Below are positions 33,644 through 42,583 of a stretch of 64,000 nt of DNA, one piece after another (the first letter of the stretch is position 1; each line of letters begins with the position of its first letter). The DNA is taken from positions 6,324,001-6,388,000 of the forward strand of contig OZ247499.1 in the NCBI GenBank assembly GCA_965233625.1. Reading direction: 5' to 3'. The notes below the pieces were generated by a model that ran no database searches, was not told the origin of the DNA, and was given only the letters and a program-made list of their open reading frames with translations. The stretch comes from G965233625 sp965233625 (GTDB taxonomy: Bacteria > Planctomycetota > Planctomycetia > Pirellulales > Pirellulaceae). The translations under genes and the position numbers were made by a program.

Positions 33644-33768
33644 ACGCGGGCCTGCGGTTTACCTTTAAACCGTGCGGAATGACTTGCTATCAGCCGCATC
33701 TGCGAAGTTGCCCGTTGTTTCAACCTATAGTCGATTAGATGAACCACTAACCGACGGAGGGCGGAACC

Positions 33769-34998
33769 ATGCAGGGGCAGGTTTCGAGTGATCGCATTTT
33801 CAGCACCACACTGGACACTACGCCATCCGTAGAAGCCGTGGCGTTGCGGCGTGGCGCCAGGATTCTTGTCGTTGATGATGAACCGTTGAATTGCGACATC
33901 CTGGCGGCGCAGCTTGAAGACGCTGGTTTTGGCAACGTGCAGACGTCTTCGGACTCTGACGATATCGTGGCCGCCGTGCGCAAACACCGGTCCGATGTGG
34001 TGCTGCTGGACATGATGATGCCCCATGTGAACGGGCTGGATGCGTTGCTGGAAATCCGCAGCAGTCCGGACCTGGCGCAATTGCCCGTGCTGGTTATCAC
34101 TGCGTCCACAGATCGCGAACGCCGCATTATCGCATTGCGGCTTGGCGCCAGTGATTATCTGAATAAGCCTGTCGATATCTACGATCTACTTCCCAGGCTC
34201 GACAACGCGCTGCTGCGCAAAGAGCACGCCGACCTCTTAGAGAACTACGCAACGCGTCTGCGGAGTGAAGTCCGTCGTAAGACCATTGAGCTTGAAGCGG
34301 CGCAGCTTCGCATCGTTTACTGCCTGGCGCGTGCGGCTGAATATCGAGACAACGAAACCGGCGACCACGTCGTCCGCGTCAGCCGCTACGCTGGCATCAT
34401 CGCCCGGCAACTGGGCATGACGGACAAAGAGTCGTATCTGATTGAATTAGCCGCGCCACTGCATGACATCGGTAAGATCGGTGTGTCGGACTCCATTCTC
34501 CTTAAGCCCGGCCGGCTGACCGAAGACGAATGGAAGTCGATGCGCAAGCACTGCGAGATTGGCCGTTCGATTCTGGCGCCGCCTCCTTCGGACCGGTTGA
34601 AAGTGCTGTACGGCTCGCACGAGTGGTTGTCGGAGTTCGATGAAATCGCGGAGCCGCAATTACTGCAGGTGGCTTCTGAAATTGCCGGCTCGCATCACGA
34701 AAAATGGGATGGCAGCGGCTATCCTCAGGGATTGAAAGGCGAACAGATCCCACTGTCTGCCCGCATCACGGCTGTCGCTGATGTGTTCGACGCGCTTGGT
34801 TCAGAGCGGCCGTACAAGCAGCCGTTCTCGCTGGCGAAATGTCTGGACATCATGCGGGAAGGACGTGGCGTGCATTTCGACCCCGACGTTCTCGACGCCT
34901 TCTTTGACCGGCTGCAGGACATTGTCGAAGTCCGTCGTGAATACGCCTGTCAGGCTGCCAAGCTGGCGGATCAAAGCGACGATGGTGAAATCCAGTGA
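33769..34998 (+). CDS. Response regulator with HD-GYP output (cyclic di-GMP phosphodiesterase)
   Basis: 409 residues, RpfG-like. The receiver domain covers about 30-150: acidic pair VVDDE (35-37), phospho-acceptor Asp81 in VVLLDMMMP, and Lys in LNKPVD (about 133). The HD-GYP domain follows from about 180: HDIGK (about 233-237) and GSGYPQGL (about 314) are intact, with SHHEKWDGSGYP, so cyclic di-GMP hydrolysis is expected. ATG at 33769 has GGAGGG seven bases upstream. Its last codon overlaps the next start as GTGA, so it is coupled to the REC-HPt gene. No histidine kinase is adjacent. Confidence 0.95.
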   Translation: MQGQVSSDRIFSTTLDTTPSVEAVALRRGARILVVDDEPLNCDILAAQLEDAGFGNVQTSSDSDDIVAAVRKHRSDVVLLDMMMPHVNGLDALLEIRSSPDLAQLPVLVITASTDRERRIIALRLGASDYLNKPVDIYDLLPRLDNALLRKEHADLLENYATRLRSEVRRKTIELEAAQLRIVYCLARAAEYRDNETGDHVVRVSRYAGIIARQLGMTDKESYLIELAAPLHDIGKIGVSDSILLKPGRLTEDEWKSMRKHCEIGRSILAPPPSDRLKVLYGSHEWLSEFDEIAEPQLLQVASEIAGSHHEKWDGSGYPQGLKGEQIPLSARITAVADVFDALGSERPYKQPFSLAKCLDIMREGRGVHFDPDVLDAFFDRLQDIVEVRREYACQAAKLADQSDDGEIQ

Positions 34999-35720
34999 AC
35001 GCGTCGCCAACACCGGCAGCGGACAACCGCCCGGCGGCGCTTTCCGGCTGTCATGTGCTTGTTGTAGATGACAATGAAATCAACCGTGAACTGGCCGGCC
35101 TGATGCTGGACGATGCGGGCGCCGAGGTGAGCTTCGCGGTTGATGGTGGACACGGTGTTCTGTTAGCGGTATCCGGCCGCTACGACGCCATCCTGCTGGA
35201 TATGCAGATGCCGGTGATGGATGGTCTGGAAGTCACCCGGCGGATATGCGCCGCAAAGGTCACCACGCCCGTCATCGGTGTGACAGCTTCGACGAAAAAT
35301 GCTCTGCGTAGCAGTTGGGAGCAAGCTGGATGCATCGCCATTCTGACGAAGCCTGTTGCGCAGGAAACGCTCATCGCCACGCTGCTGAAAGTCATCAGTA
35401 CGCAACTGACCGCGCCACAGTCGCTGTTGCCTTGTAGGCTGGATTTAAGGAAGCCGAAATACCGCAAGCTGCTGAGACGTTTTATTGAGAAGCTGGAATG
35501 TCGTCTAACAAAGATGGAATCCGATGCCGCTTCTGAGCGTTTTCAGTCGTTAGCGGAAGATGCACACTGGCTGGCAGGCACCGGACCAACGCTAGGCTAC
35601 GACCAGTTCGCAGCACCCGCCCGCACACTTAGTCAAGCGGCCGCCGGTCGCGACCTCGATGCCGCCAGGGCCGCCCTGGTCGAGTGCCGGGCGCTACAAC
35701 AGCGGCTACCAACGCGGTAG
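34995..35720 (+). CDS. REC-HPt phosphorelay protein
   Basis: 241 residues: receiver domain about 18-135 with VVDDNEIN, phospho-acceptor Asp69 in AILLDMQMPVMDG, and Lys in LTKPV (about 114), then a histidine phosphotransfer-like helical domain from about 150. The candidate phospho-His is His191 in AEDAHWLAGTGPTLGY; the usual Lys two residues after Leu is Ala. Such proteins pass phosphate between a hybrid kinase and another regulator. The GTG start overlaps the stop of the HD-GYP regulator by four bases. The upstream partner is the likely target; the kinase is not in the window. Confidence 0.88.
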   Translation: MNASPTPAADNRPAALSGCHVLVVDDNEINRELAGLMLDDAGAEVSFAVDGGHGVLLAVSGRYDAILLDMQMPVMDGLEVTRRICAAKVTTPVIGVTASTKNALRSSWEQAGCIAILTKPVAQETLIATLLKVISTQLTAPQSLLPCRLDLRKPKYRKLLRRFIEKLECRLTKMESDAASERFQSLAEDAHWLAGTGPTLGYDQFAAPARTLSQAAAGRDLDAARAALVECRALQQRLPTR

Positions 35721-35742
35721 AACATTCGTCATCATTCCATCG

Positions 35743-36825
35743 TCAGCGTGCGCGGGTGTTATCTGCGGATGCCTTCTTGAAAGCCCGCAGCCATTTGGCC
35801 TGAATCGCGCCGGCAATCTCTTTTTCATTCTGCTCGCTAGCTGGCACGCCCCAGTAGAAGCTGAACCATCCATCGGCGGTTTCGTTGCCGCGGCGGACAA
35901 ATTCCAGCAGTTCTTCGATGCTGCACTTCAGCGGGAAGGTTTCTTCTACAACAACCGGCCGCCCCAGATCGTACACCTTCAACGCGGCGAGTGCTTTGTC
36001 GAGCTTGCCCGCTGCTGGATAGAAATGCACGCTGACAAAGTCGAGATGGCGAAGCGTCTCTTCCTGGTAGAACACGGGTTTAGCATTCGGCCACACATGC
36101 GCCCACGGTATCACGCCCACCGTAATCAGATGGCGTTTGTCTTCCGAGCGTATCGCATCGCAGAGCTTTTTCACCCAGGCTGCGGCAATCTCCTGGCGTT
36201 TGCGATCGCCGGCATCTAAGGCAATCCGCTGCACAAAATACTTATCGCCCAGCGGTTTCCCGGCCAGCCAGCCCTGCTTGCCATCATCGCCGCCAATAAC
36301 GGGCTCGTTCATCAGGTCATAACAGAACACGGCCGGGCTATCGGCGCAGGTCCGTGCGACAGCTTTCCAGAACGCCGCCTGCGCGTTCCATCTTGCGGCC
36401 TCGTCTAACTGGTCATACCACGCAGGGACATCTTTCTTGTGGTAGCACGCCAGCCCCGTAAGGTTCAGGTAGAGCCCTGTTTTCTCTGCAAGCTGAACCA
36501 GCTTTTTCAACTGTTCGATAGCCGCCGGGTTGGCTTGCTTGGCCGACTGCATCATGGCGCCAAATTGCAGATGAATCCGCACGCAATTGGCTCCCAGGTC
36601 TTTCATCTCTTGGAAGTCCCCGGCAACCGATTGCCATTCCTTCTGCCAGTAGTCCTCCAGCAGACGCCCCTGCTGATCGTGATCGTAATTCACGCCCCAC
36701 GGGCGGAACGCTTCGTTGCCAGGTTGTGTGACGAAGCTTGCTTTGTCCGCAGAAAGTGTGATCCAAGGCAGCGATGATTCGGGTCCGGCGCCGCAGACGG
36801 CCAGGAGCAGAAGAAGTGTTGGCAT
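35743..36825 (-). CDS. Secreted glycoside hydrolase, GH5-like
   Basis: 360 residues with a signal peptide (MPTLLLLLAVCGAG). TIM-barrel glycoside hydrolase of clan A: FRPWGVNYDH near the start, MKDLGANCVRIHLQFG, the acid/base Glu in CYDLMNEPV, FVSVHFYPA, and the nucleophile Glu in VVVEETFPL; DGWFSFYWG follows. These fit GH5-like (cellulase/mannanase) enzymes, substrate unknown. ATG at 36825 chosen for AAAGG seven bases upstream; an ATG five codons earlier is weaker. Convergent with the REC-HPt gene and divergent from the thioredoxin-fold gene. Confidence 0.88.
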   Translation of the reverse strand: MPTLLLLLAVCGAGPESSLPWITLSADKASFVTQPGNEAFRPWGVNYDHDQQGRLLEDYWQKEWQSVAGDFQEMKDLGANCVRIHLQFGAMMQSAKQANPAAIEQLKKLVQLAEKTGLYLNLTGLACYHKKDVPAWYDQLDEAARWNAQAAFWKAVARTCADSPAVFCYDLMNEPVIGGDDGKQGWLAGKPLGDKYFVQRIALDAGDRKRQEIAAAWVKKLCDAIRSEDKRHLITVGVIPWAHVWPNAKPVFYQEETLRHLDFVSVHFYPAAGKLDKALAALKVYDLGRPVVVEETFPLKCSIEELLEFVRRGNETADGWFSFYWGVPASEQNEKEIAGAIQAKWLRAFKKASADNTRAR

Positions 36826-36951
36826 GGTTTTGCCTTTCAATGTTTTTGTGGTTTTCTCACATTCAAGTTACAACCAGTTGTACCCGGTCCGTCAAACCAG
36901 ACGCTGCTAGCCACTTCACCCTTCGTCCGAAATTCCAAAGGATTACCCGCC

Positions 36952-37797
36952 ATGCGCGTCGCACTTGCATCTATGCTTTGCCTCCTCTGCTGCAGCTCGC
37001 TACTTGCCGCAGAAGATGCCTTCTTCTCTGGTCCGCAACCCGGTGAAAAACTGGCGGCGTTGAAGATGAAAACGCTGCTTGGCCCTGGCGCCGGCAAGAC
37101 GTCTGACCCGGTAACGCAGGCGGGCGACAAGCCGCTGGTAATTGCGTTTGTGCATCAGGTTACACGGCCCTCCATCGGCGCCATGCGCACGGTGATGAAT
37201 TATGCAAACTCCCGCGCTAAAGACGGCCTGCACGCCGCCGTGGTGCTGTTAACTAGTGATGTGACCGACACCACCAACTTTGTCCAGCGCGCGAAACATG
37301 CGATGCCCGCGAACGTCGCGTTGGGCGTATCGCCCGACGGTATCGAAGGACCGGGCGCCTATGGCTTGAATCGCAAGGCGACACTGACGGTTCTTGTCGC
37401 TAAGGAGGGCAAGGTTACGGCGAATTTCGCGCTCGTCGATCCAAGTGTACAAGCCGATGCTCCGAAAATCGCCACGGCCATTGCCAAAGCTCTGGGAGAC
37501 GAAAAAACTGTCACACTCGCCCAACTTGGTGTGAAACCGCCCGCCGGCGGACGCATGCAGGACGGCGCCCTGGAAACGATGTTGCGGCAGGTGATTCAAA
37601 AAAACGCCACCGCAGAGCAGGTGGATAAAACAGCGGCCAAAATCGAAGCCTATTGCGATAAAACACCCGCTGCCGCCCGCCGCGTGGGCGAAATCACCAA
37701 TCGCATTATTACTGCCGGGCGTCTTGATAAGTATGGAACGCCCAAAGCACAGAAGTATTTGAAGAAGTGGTCTGAGAAATACGGCGCCAAGCAGTAG
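36952..37797 (+). CDS. Secreted thioredoxin-fold (redoxin-like) protein lacking the CxxC pair
   Basis: 281 residues with signal peptide ending SSLLAAED. The middle reads like a redoxin/thioredoxin fold: GDKPLVIAFVHQVTRPSIGAM (strand then the helix where CxxC normally lies), AAVVLLTSD, NVALGVSPDGIEGPGAYGLNRKATLTVLVAKEGKV. The Cys pair is replaced by TRPS, so no thiol chemistry is expected. A helical C-terminal part (about 190-281) is Lys/Ala-rich. AAAGGA is found nine bases before the ATG. Planctomycetes carry many such secreted proteins; role unknown. Confidence 0.72.
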   Translation: MRVALASMLCLLCCSSLLAAEDAFFSGPQPGEKLAALKMKTLLGPGAGKTSDPVTQAGDKPLVIAFVHQVTRPSIGAMRTVMNYANSRAKDGLHAAVVLLTSDVTDTTNFVQRAKHAMPANVALGVSPDGIEGPGAYGLNRKATLTVLVAKEGKVTANFALVDPSVQADAPKIATAIAKALGDEKTVTLAQLGVKPPAGGRMQDGALETMLRQVIQKNATAEQVDKTAAKIEAYCDKTPAAARRVGEITNRIITAGRLDKYGTPKAQKYLKKWSEKYGAKQ

Positions 37798-37918
37798 AAG
37801 GCCACTTCAGACGCAGTCAGGCTGCCGGACAACACCGCTGCGCTTTGACCCGGCTCCCCGGTCCGCGATAATACTTCTGTTTCATTCACGGCGGGGAATC
37901 TGGGGAGCGATCAGGAAG

Positions 37919-39088
37919 ATGCGAATTCTATTGACGGTTGTGGCTGCATTGAGTGCGGCTTGTCCAGCCCTTCTACAAGGCGGTCCGTTTTATCCAGGCT
38001 CTTATGTGCAGGTGCAGACCGATGGTGTGAATGTGCAGGTCAACGCGCCCTACACACCGCCCGGCGTTTATGGGGGCGTGTACGCTCCCGGCGTCGTTAC
38101 CCACACCACCTACCGGGCGCGGCCGCTGCGAGGTCTGCTGGGGTTGCTTGGCCGCGGGCTCACGCGAAGCTACAGCCGCACGACGGTTTACGTTGCCACA
38201 CCGCCGCCGGTGCTCGCAATGCCGCAGTCGCAGATTCCACTGCCACCGGCGCAGACGCCACGACTTGCAACGCTGCCGGTGATCGCAGCAACGCCACCGG
38301 CGGACGGCAGTCATCCGGTGCTGGGCGCAACTCCAGCGCCGCCGTTAACTCCCTTCGCCGCAGCGCCTGGTTTGAAGAAAGCCAAACCTGCGCTGCCCGT
38401 CGGGGAAATGAATCCGTCTGTGGCGCCAGCAGGGCCGTTGGACCTGACCGGTGGCCTGGAAGATCTACCGCGGACGGTCGCCAAACCGGCGCCATTTGAT
38501 CCCGTTGTTGCCAAGGCGGGTCAGCCCACACCGCCCAAGACGCCAATGCCAGCGCAAGCCGCGCCGACACCCGCTGCGATCAGCGAGCGGGCGAAGAATC
38601 TGCTGGAGCAGGGCGATAAACTGTTCGCCGCCCAACGGTTTCATGAAGCCGGTCAAAGATACAAATCCGCGATTGCCGCGGCTCCGCAACATGGCGGTGC
38701 GTACTTCCGCCGGGCCATCGCGCTGATCGCGACCAACCGCTACGACCTGGCGGCGCCGCTCGCGCGCCGTGGCGCCACCCTGGACCCGCAGTTCGTCCGC
38801 AGCGGCTTCCGCCTCAACCAGCTTTACGATGGGGCGAACCTGGCGAAGAACGCCCACCTCGACGCCCTCGCGAGGACCGCCCTGGAGCACGATCGCGACG
38901 CCACAAACTGGTTTCTAGTCGGCATGATGCTACATTTCGATGGGCAAGGAGAGCGCGCCCAAAGCTTCTTCCGTAAAGCAATGCAGCTAGAAACGGGCGA
39001 TACCACGCATATCACGCCGTTCCTGCGTGCAGACACCGGCCCGACCGGAACATCCGGCGCCCGGTCAGTGCTCCAACCAGCGGGTTAG
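37919..39088 (+). CDS. Secreted TPR-repeat protein with proline-rich linker
   Basis: 389 residues. Signal peptide (1-21), then GPFYPGSYVQVQTDGVNVQVN, a basic patch (RARPLRGLLGLLGRGLTRSYSR), a long Pro/Ala linker (about 90-215), and two to three tetratricopeptide-type repeats: AKNLLEQGDKLFAAQRFHEAGQRYKSAI, HGGAYFRRAIALIATNRYDLAAPL and NWFLVGMMLHFDGQGERAQSFFRKAMQL. TPRs bind proteins, so a periplasmic scaffold is likely. ATG at 37919 with AGGAAG adjoining and GGGGAG farther upstream. Confidence 0.8.
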   Translation: MRILLTVVAALSAACPALLQGGPFYPGSYVQVQTDGVNVQVNAPYTPPGVYGGVYAPGVVTHTTYRARPLRGLLGLLGRGLTRSYSRTTVYVATPPPVLAMPQSQIPLPPAQTPRLATLPVIAATPPADGSHPVLGATPAPPLTPFAAAPGLKKAKPALPVGEMNPSVAPAGPLDLTGGLEDLPRTVAKPAPFDPVVAKAGQPTPPKTPMPAQAAPTPAAISERAKNLLEQGDKLFAAQRFHEAGQRYKSAIAAAPQHGGAYFRRAIALIATNRYDLAAPLARRGATLDPQFVRSGFRLNQLYDGANLAKNAHLDALARTALEHDRDATNWFLVGMMLHFDGQGERAQSFFRKAMQLETGDTTHITPFLRADTGPTGTSGARSVLQPAG

Positions 39089-39213
39089 TGCGTTGTTTTC
39101 AAACCGCGTTGGTTTCATGCCTCTGTGGAGAAACTTCACTGGCCAGCTGACACATAAAGCGTGTATGATTGGTAGAGTTGCGCCAAACCGTAAATCTTTC
39201 CAAATGGCAATCT

Positions 39214-39951
39214 ATGTCTGGCAGAATCACAATCTTGATGACCATCGCAATTGCAACCGCATTGGCTGGCTGCAGCCCGCAAGTTGCATCCAATAAGGGG
39301 CGGGACGCGACGACTGGGGTCGGAAAGAAAACGCCGGAGATGACGGAGCCAGCCGCCGTGAAGCCCGTTGCAAGCCTAGAAGCCCCCAAAGCTTTCACGC
39401 ATCCTGAAGAATTCCAGGATGAACGAGCAGAGCCGGTAACAGCCACCGATGCGATCACGGACCCCTTACTGCCCGGCGATGTTGTTGCGCAGGCGCCCAC
39501 TGACAAAGCCGCCGAAGAAGCCTCTGCCGGCCCGGAACCCACCAAGGCTGCCCGTGCGTTGCCTCGTCCGCGCGGCTCGAAAAACACGTATTATCTGACC
39601 TTCGAAGATCTGGAAATCAATATGAAAGAAAGCCAGAAATTCGAAGAGTCCATGCTGACGCCGAATGTCCGTAAACTCAACGGCAAGCGGGTGCGGATCG
39701 CCGGAGTCATTCACGCTGGCAGCCTTTTCAAACAGTCGGGCGTCAAGCAGTTTGTGATGCTCAAGAATATTGAATGCCCCTTTGGCCCTGGCGCCACGGC
39801 GCATCACAACATGCGTGTGACTTTGACGGAAGGCATCGAATTCACCACCCGCCCGGTAACGGTGGAAGGCACCCTGAAGGTTGATCCATACGAAGGGCCC
39901 GATGGCACCACCTGGGCGCTGTATACGCTGACAGGCAAGAAAGTAAAGTAG
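39214..39951 (+). CDS. DUF3299-like lipoprotein
   Basis: About 245 residues. Lipoprotein signal MSGRITILMTIAIATALAGC, then an unordered linker of about 100 residues. The C-terminal domain (about 130-245) has LNGKRVRIAGVIHAGSLF, FVMLKNIECPFGPGATAHHNMRVTL and GTLKVDPYEGPDGTTWALYTLTGKKV, resembling the DUF3299 beta-domain of exported proteins, whose CPFGP-type segment is a hallmark. Function unknown. ATG at 39214 is chosen for the lipobox; an upstream in-frame start adds 15 residues. Confidence 0.7.
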   Translation: MSGRITILMTIAIATALAGCSPQVASNKGRDATTGVGKKTPEMTEPAAVKPVASLEAPKAFTHPEEFQDERAEPVTATDAITDPLLPGDVVAQAPTDKAAEEASAGPEPTKAARALPRPRGSKNTYYLTFEDLEINMKESQKFEESMLTPNVRKLNGKRVRIAGVIHAGSLFKQSGVKQFVMLKNIECPFGPGATAHHNMRVTLTEGIEFTTRPVTVEGTLKVDPYEGPDGTTWALYTLTGKKVK

Positions 39952-40119
39952 CCCGCTGCTACGGCTGAAAGCGTCGTCGCACCAGATAACCGGGCCCATC
40001 TTCCCGCCGGGCGAAGCAGGGAAGTATAATTAACGCGTTATTCTTGGCGGTTGAGACAACGACCGCTTTAGCACAATACCGCGGCGCGAAGCTGCCACCG
40101 ACATTGAGGGTTTAGTCCG

Positions 40120-40518
40120 ATGCCCGTACTCATGCAGCTGACGCGGATCATCATCAGCGAGATTAACGACAGCCAGATGATTAACCTGCGGGAAGTGGAT
40201 GGAGACCGCAGCTTCGCCATTCTGATTGGCATCTTTGAAGCCACCATGATTGACCGCCGCGTGAAGAATTACGCCTCGCAGCGGCCGCTGACGCACGACC
40301 TGCTGGTCAGCGCGATCGAAAGCCTGGGCGGCGAACTAGACAGCATTGTGATCAACGATCTGCGCGATCACACGTATTTCGCCAAGCTCCGCGTCAAACG
40401 CGATGGTGAGATCATTGAGATCGACGCGCGGCCGTCCGACGCCATTGCTGTCGCGGTGACCTGCAAGCCGCAATTGCCCATTTACGTGGCTGAGGAAGTA
40501 CTGGAAGACGCGTCCTGA
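40120..40518 (+). CDS. Bifunctional nuclease family (BFN/DUF151) protein
   Basis: 132-residue single-domain protein. IGIFEATMIDRR, RPLTHDLLVSAIESLGGELDSIVINDL, TYFAKLRVKRDGEIIEIDARPSDAIAVAV are the standard BFN/DUF151 blocks. Plant members have both RNase and DNase activity; in bacteria the function is mostly undefined. The ARPSDAIAVA motif is intact. ATG at 40120 with GAGGG nine bases upstream; a second ATG four codons later is possible. Confidence 0.92.
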   Translation: MPVLMQLTRIIISEINDSQMINLREVDGDRSFAILIGIFEATMIDRRVKNYASQRPLTHDLLVSAIESLGGELDSIVINDLRDHTYFAKLRVKRDGEIIEIDARPSDAIAVAVTCKPQLPIYVAEEVLEDAS

Positions 40519-40660
40519 TATTCCGCACAACCTGCACAAAGCCTACACAGCGGCAATCGTCTTAACTGCCAGAAGGTGATTGGCAGGAGCATGCGTTGCA
40601 ATCCGCCCGATAGGTGCCAGCAGGGGATCTGGAATTACGTGGCGGTGGCAGGCAAAGTCT

Positions 40661-42139
40661 ATGCACAGAGTGGCTGCAGCGGGGGTGGTTTACGTCGTGC
40701 TGGCGACGACTTCTCTGTTTGCGCAGACCCTGCAACAACCGCCTCCTTCGCTTGAAGATCTGCACCGGCAGTTGCAGCAGCAGGCCGCAGAATTAGAAGA
40801 CCTGCGTGAACGGCTGGATGCTTCCTCCTACACGGGGCCTTATCTGGATGAGCCAGCATCGCCCGGTTGCACCGGCGGGCCGGAAATTCAGCGGCTCCCC
40901 TTAGTCGCTGAAGCTGGACCACCTAAGTGCGCCGAGGCGCCAGCCACCGCACATGTGCTCGATTATTACGCCACCTATGACAGAGGCTTCTGGATACGCC
41001 CCTTCAACAAGCAGAAACACCCGTTTGAGCTGCGGACCACCGGTTGGATCCAGATGCGTCATAACGGCTTTGCCCGCGACGTGACATCCTGGACCGACAG
41101 CGCCGGGGTCACCCGCCCGGTCGCCAACCGCAATGCATTCGATATCGAACGCGCCCGCCTGGTGTTCGCCGGTACGGCTCTAGACGAACGTAGCACCTTC
41201 TTCCTGCAGTTGGATGGGGACACCGACGGTTCGCACATGGTTGATTTCTTCGACTACTGGTGGGCGTGGCGTTTCAGCGAAGACTTTCGGTTGCAGATGG
41301 GCAAACGCAAAGTGCCTGGAAGCCGCCAATGGTTGTTGGGAGCCCGCCGGACCAGATTTATCGATCGTCCGCTGGCCAACGATTTCTTCCGCCCCGACCG
41401 TACTGTCGGGATATTCGGCGTTGGCAAACTGGGCGAACACTGTCACTACGAGCTGATGGTGGGCAACGGGCATAGCACTTCCAATCTTCCCAACGCACGC
41501 ACTGATAACCAGTTTTCGTTCGCGGCAACAAACTTTTTCGAGCCGTTGGGGAATTTTGGCAACCGGCTTACGGATTACAAGCCAAGCGAATCTCCACTTA
41601 TCCGCCTCGGGCATTCTGTCGTTTTGTCGCCGCAGTCAAACGGCATTATGGGCACCACGGAAGAACTTCGTTTCCTGCGTCTTTCGAACGGAACGCAGTT
41701 GATACAAACTGGCGCACTGGCTGCCGGAGCCACGGTGTCTGAGTTTGACGTTTACCTTTACAGTCTGGATGCTGCAATGCGTTACGGGGGCTTCAGCATT
41801 AACGCGGAAGCATTCATGCGCTGGGTTGAAGACATCCAGGCTGACGCCCCGTTGCCTGTCAGCAAGCTCTTTCAGAGTGGCTTCTATGTGGAGGGCGGAC
41901 ACTTCCTGATCGAGAAGAAGCTGGACCTCAACGTGCGGTACTCGCAGGTCAGCGGCGGCGCCGGCGATGCTTCTGAATTCGCCGTGGGACTAAACTGGTT
42001 TCCGTTGTCTCATCCACGTATGAAATTCTCTTTCGACATCACCCACCTGGATGGCAGCCCTTTGCAAAACCCGTCTAGTGATATCCTGGTCGGTGATGAT
42101 GGCCTGTTGTTCCGCACGCAGTATCAGGCCGAGTTTTAG
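40661..42139 (+). CDS. Phosphate-selective-type porin (OprP/OprO-like)
   Basis: About 492 residues. Signal peptide ends LATTSLFAQ; next is a short coiled coil (LEDLHRQLQQQAAELEDLRERLD), as in many planctomycete porins, then a 16-strand barrel-like region: FELRTTGWIQMRHNGF, FDIERARLVFAGTALDERSTFFLQLDGD, WWAWRFSEDFRLQMGKRKVPGSRQW, and the terminal FRTQYQAEF ending in Phe. These are OprP/O family blocks. The solute is unknown; phosphate-specific Lys clusters cannot be judged. ATG at 40661 fits the signal peptide, the frame being open 27 codons upstream. Ends 3 bases before the zinc-ribbon ACP gene. Confidence 0.85.
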   Translation: MHRVAAAGVVYVVLATTSLFAQTLQQPPPSLEDLHRQLQQQAAELEDLRERLDASSYTGPYLDEPASPGCTGGPEIQRLPLVAEAGPPKCAEAPATAHVLDYYATYDRGFWIRPFNKQKHPFELRTTGWIQMRHNGFARDVTSWTDSAGVTRPVANRNAFDIERARLVFAGTALDERSTFFLQLDGDTDGSHMVDFFDYWWAWRFSEDFRLQMGKRKVPGSRQWLLGARRTRFIDRPLANDFFRPDRTVGIFGVGKLGEHCHYELMVGNGHSTSNLPNARTDNQFSFAATNFFEPLGNFGNRLTDYKPSESPLIRLGHSVVLSPQSNGIMGTTEELRFLRLSNGTQLIQTGALAAGATVSEFDVYLYSLDAAMRYGGFSINAEAFMRWVEDIQADAPLPVSKLFQSGFYVEGGHFLIEKKLDLNVRYSQVSGGAGDASEFAVGLNWFPLSHPRMKFSFDITHLDGSPLQNPSSDILVGDDGLLFRTQYQAEF

Positions 42140-42142
42140 CCC

Positions 42143-42514
42143 GTGTCTATCTCATCGCGTACGCCGGAAGGAAGCCCCAGCCACTGCGCCGTTTGCGGAG
42201 CGGCGACGGACATTGAGTTCTCGATCGAGACGGGCGACGCCCCGTGCCCGCGGTGTGGTTGCCTGCTTTGGAAATCGGCAGCAATGTTCGATGTTCTGGC
42301 GCAGTGGCTGCGGACGCACACGGACATGGAGGTTGACCACCTCTCTGGCGCCACACAACTACGGGAGATAGACGTCGACTCGATCACGCTGGTCGAATGC
42401 ATCATGCAACTGGAAGAAGCCCACGATATTTCCATCGCGGATGAACAGGCGGCGGAGATGCAGACCGTTGGGGATGTGATCCGCTACCTGCTGAAAAATC
42501 CGCCGCAAGAATAA
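42143..42514 (+). CDS. Zinc ribbon fused to an acyl-carrier-protein-like domain
   Basis: 123 residues. Residues 15-38 form a zinc ribbon (CAVC...CPRC). Residues about 48-118 are an acyl carrier fold: IDVDSITLVECIMQLEEAHDISIADEQAAEMQTVGDVIRYL, with Ser80 of the D-S-x motif at the position that takes 4'-phosphopantetheine. A plain ACP has no zinc ribbon. GTG start 3 bases after the porin stop, so cotranscribed with it. A bidirectional terminator follows. A role in carrying an acyl or aminoacyl group during envelope or lipid modification is inference; the MFS-PlsC-synthetase at 45417 is a candidate partner. Confidence 0.82.
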   Translation: MSISSRTPEGSPSHCAVCGAATDIEFSIETGDAPCPRCGCLLWKSAAMFDVLAQWLRTHTDMEVDHLSGATQLREIDVDSITLVECIMQLEEAHDISIADEQAAEMQTVGDVIRYLLKNPPQE

Positions 42515-42517
42515 GAA

Positions 42518-42568
42518 AACGCCGCCCCAGCATCCTGCTCCCATGCTGAGGCGGCGGTTGTTGTTTTT
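42518..42568. terminator. Bidirectional intrinsic terminator
   Basis: Long stem AACGCCGCC..CAGCAT / ATGCTG..GGCGGCGGTT around a nine-base loop, T-rich on both strands; it serves the ACP gene and the convergent gene at 42584. Confidence 0.85.
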
Positions 42569-42583
42569 ATGGTTCAGCTTCCG

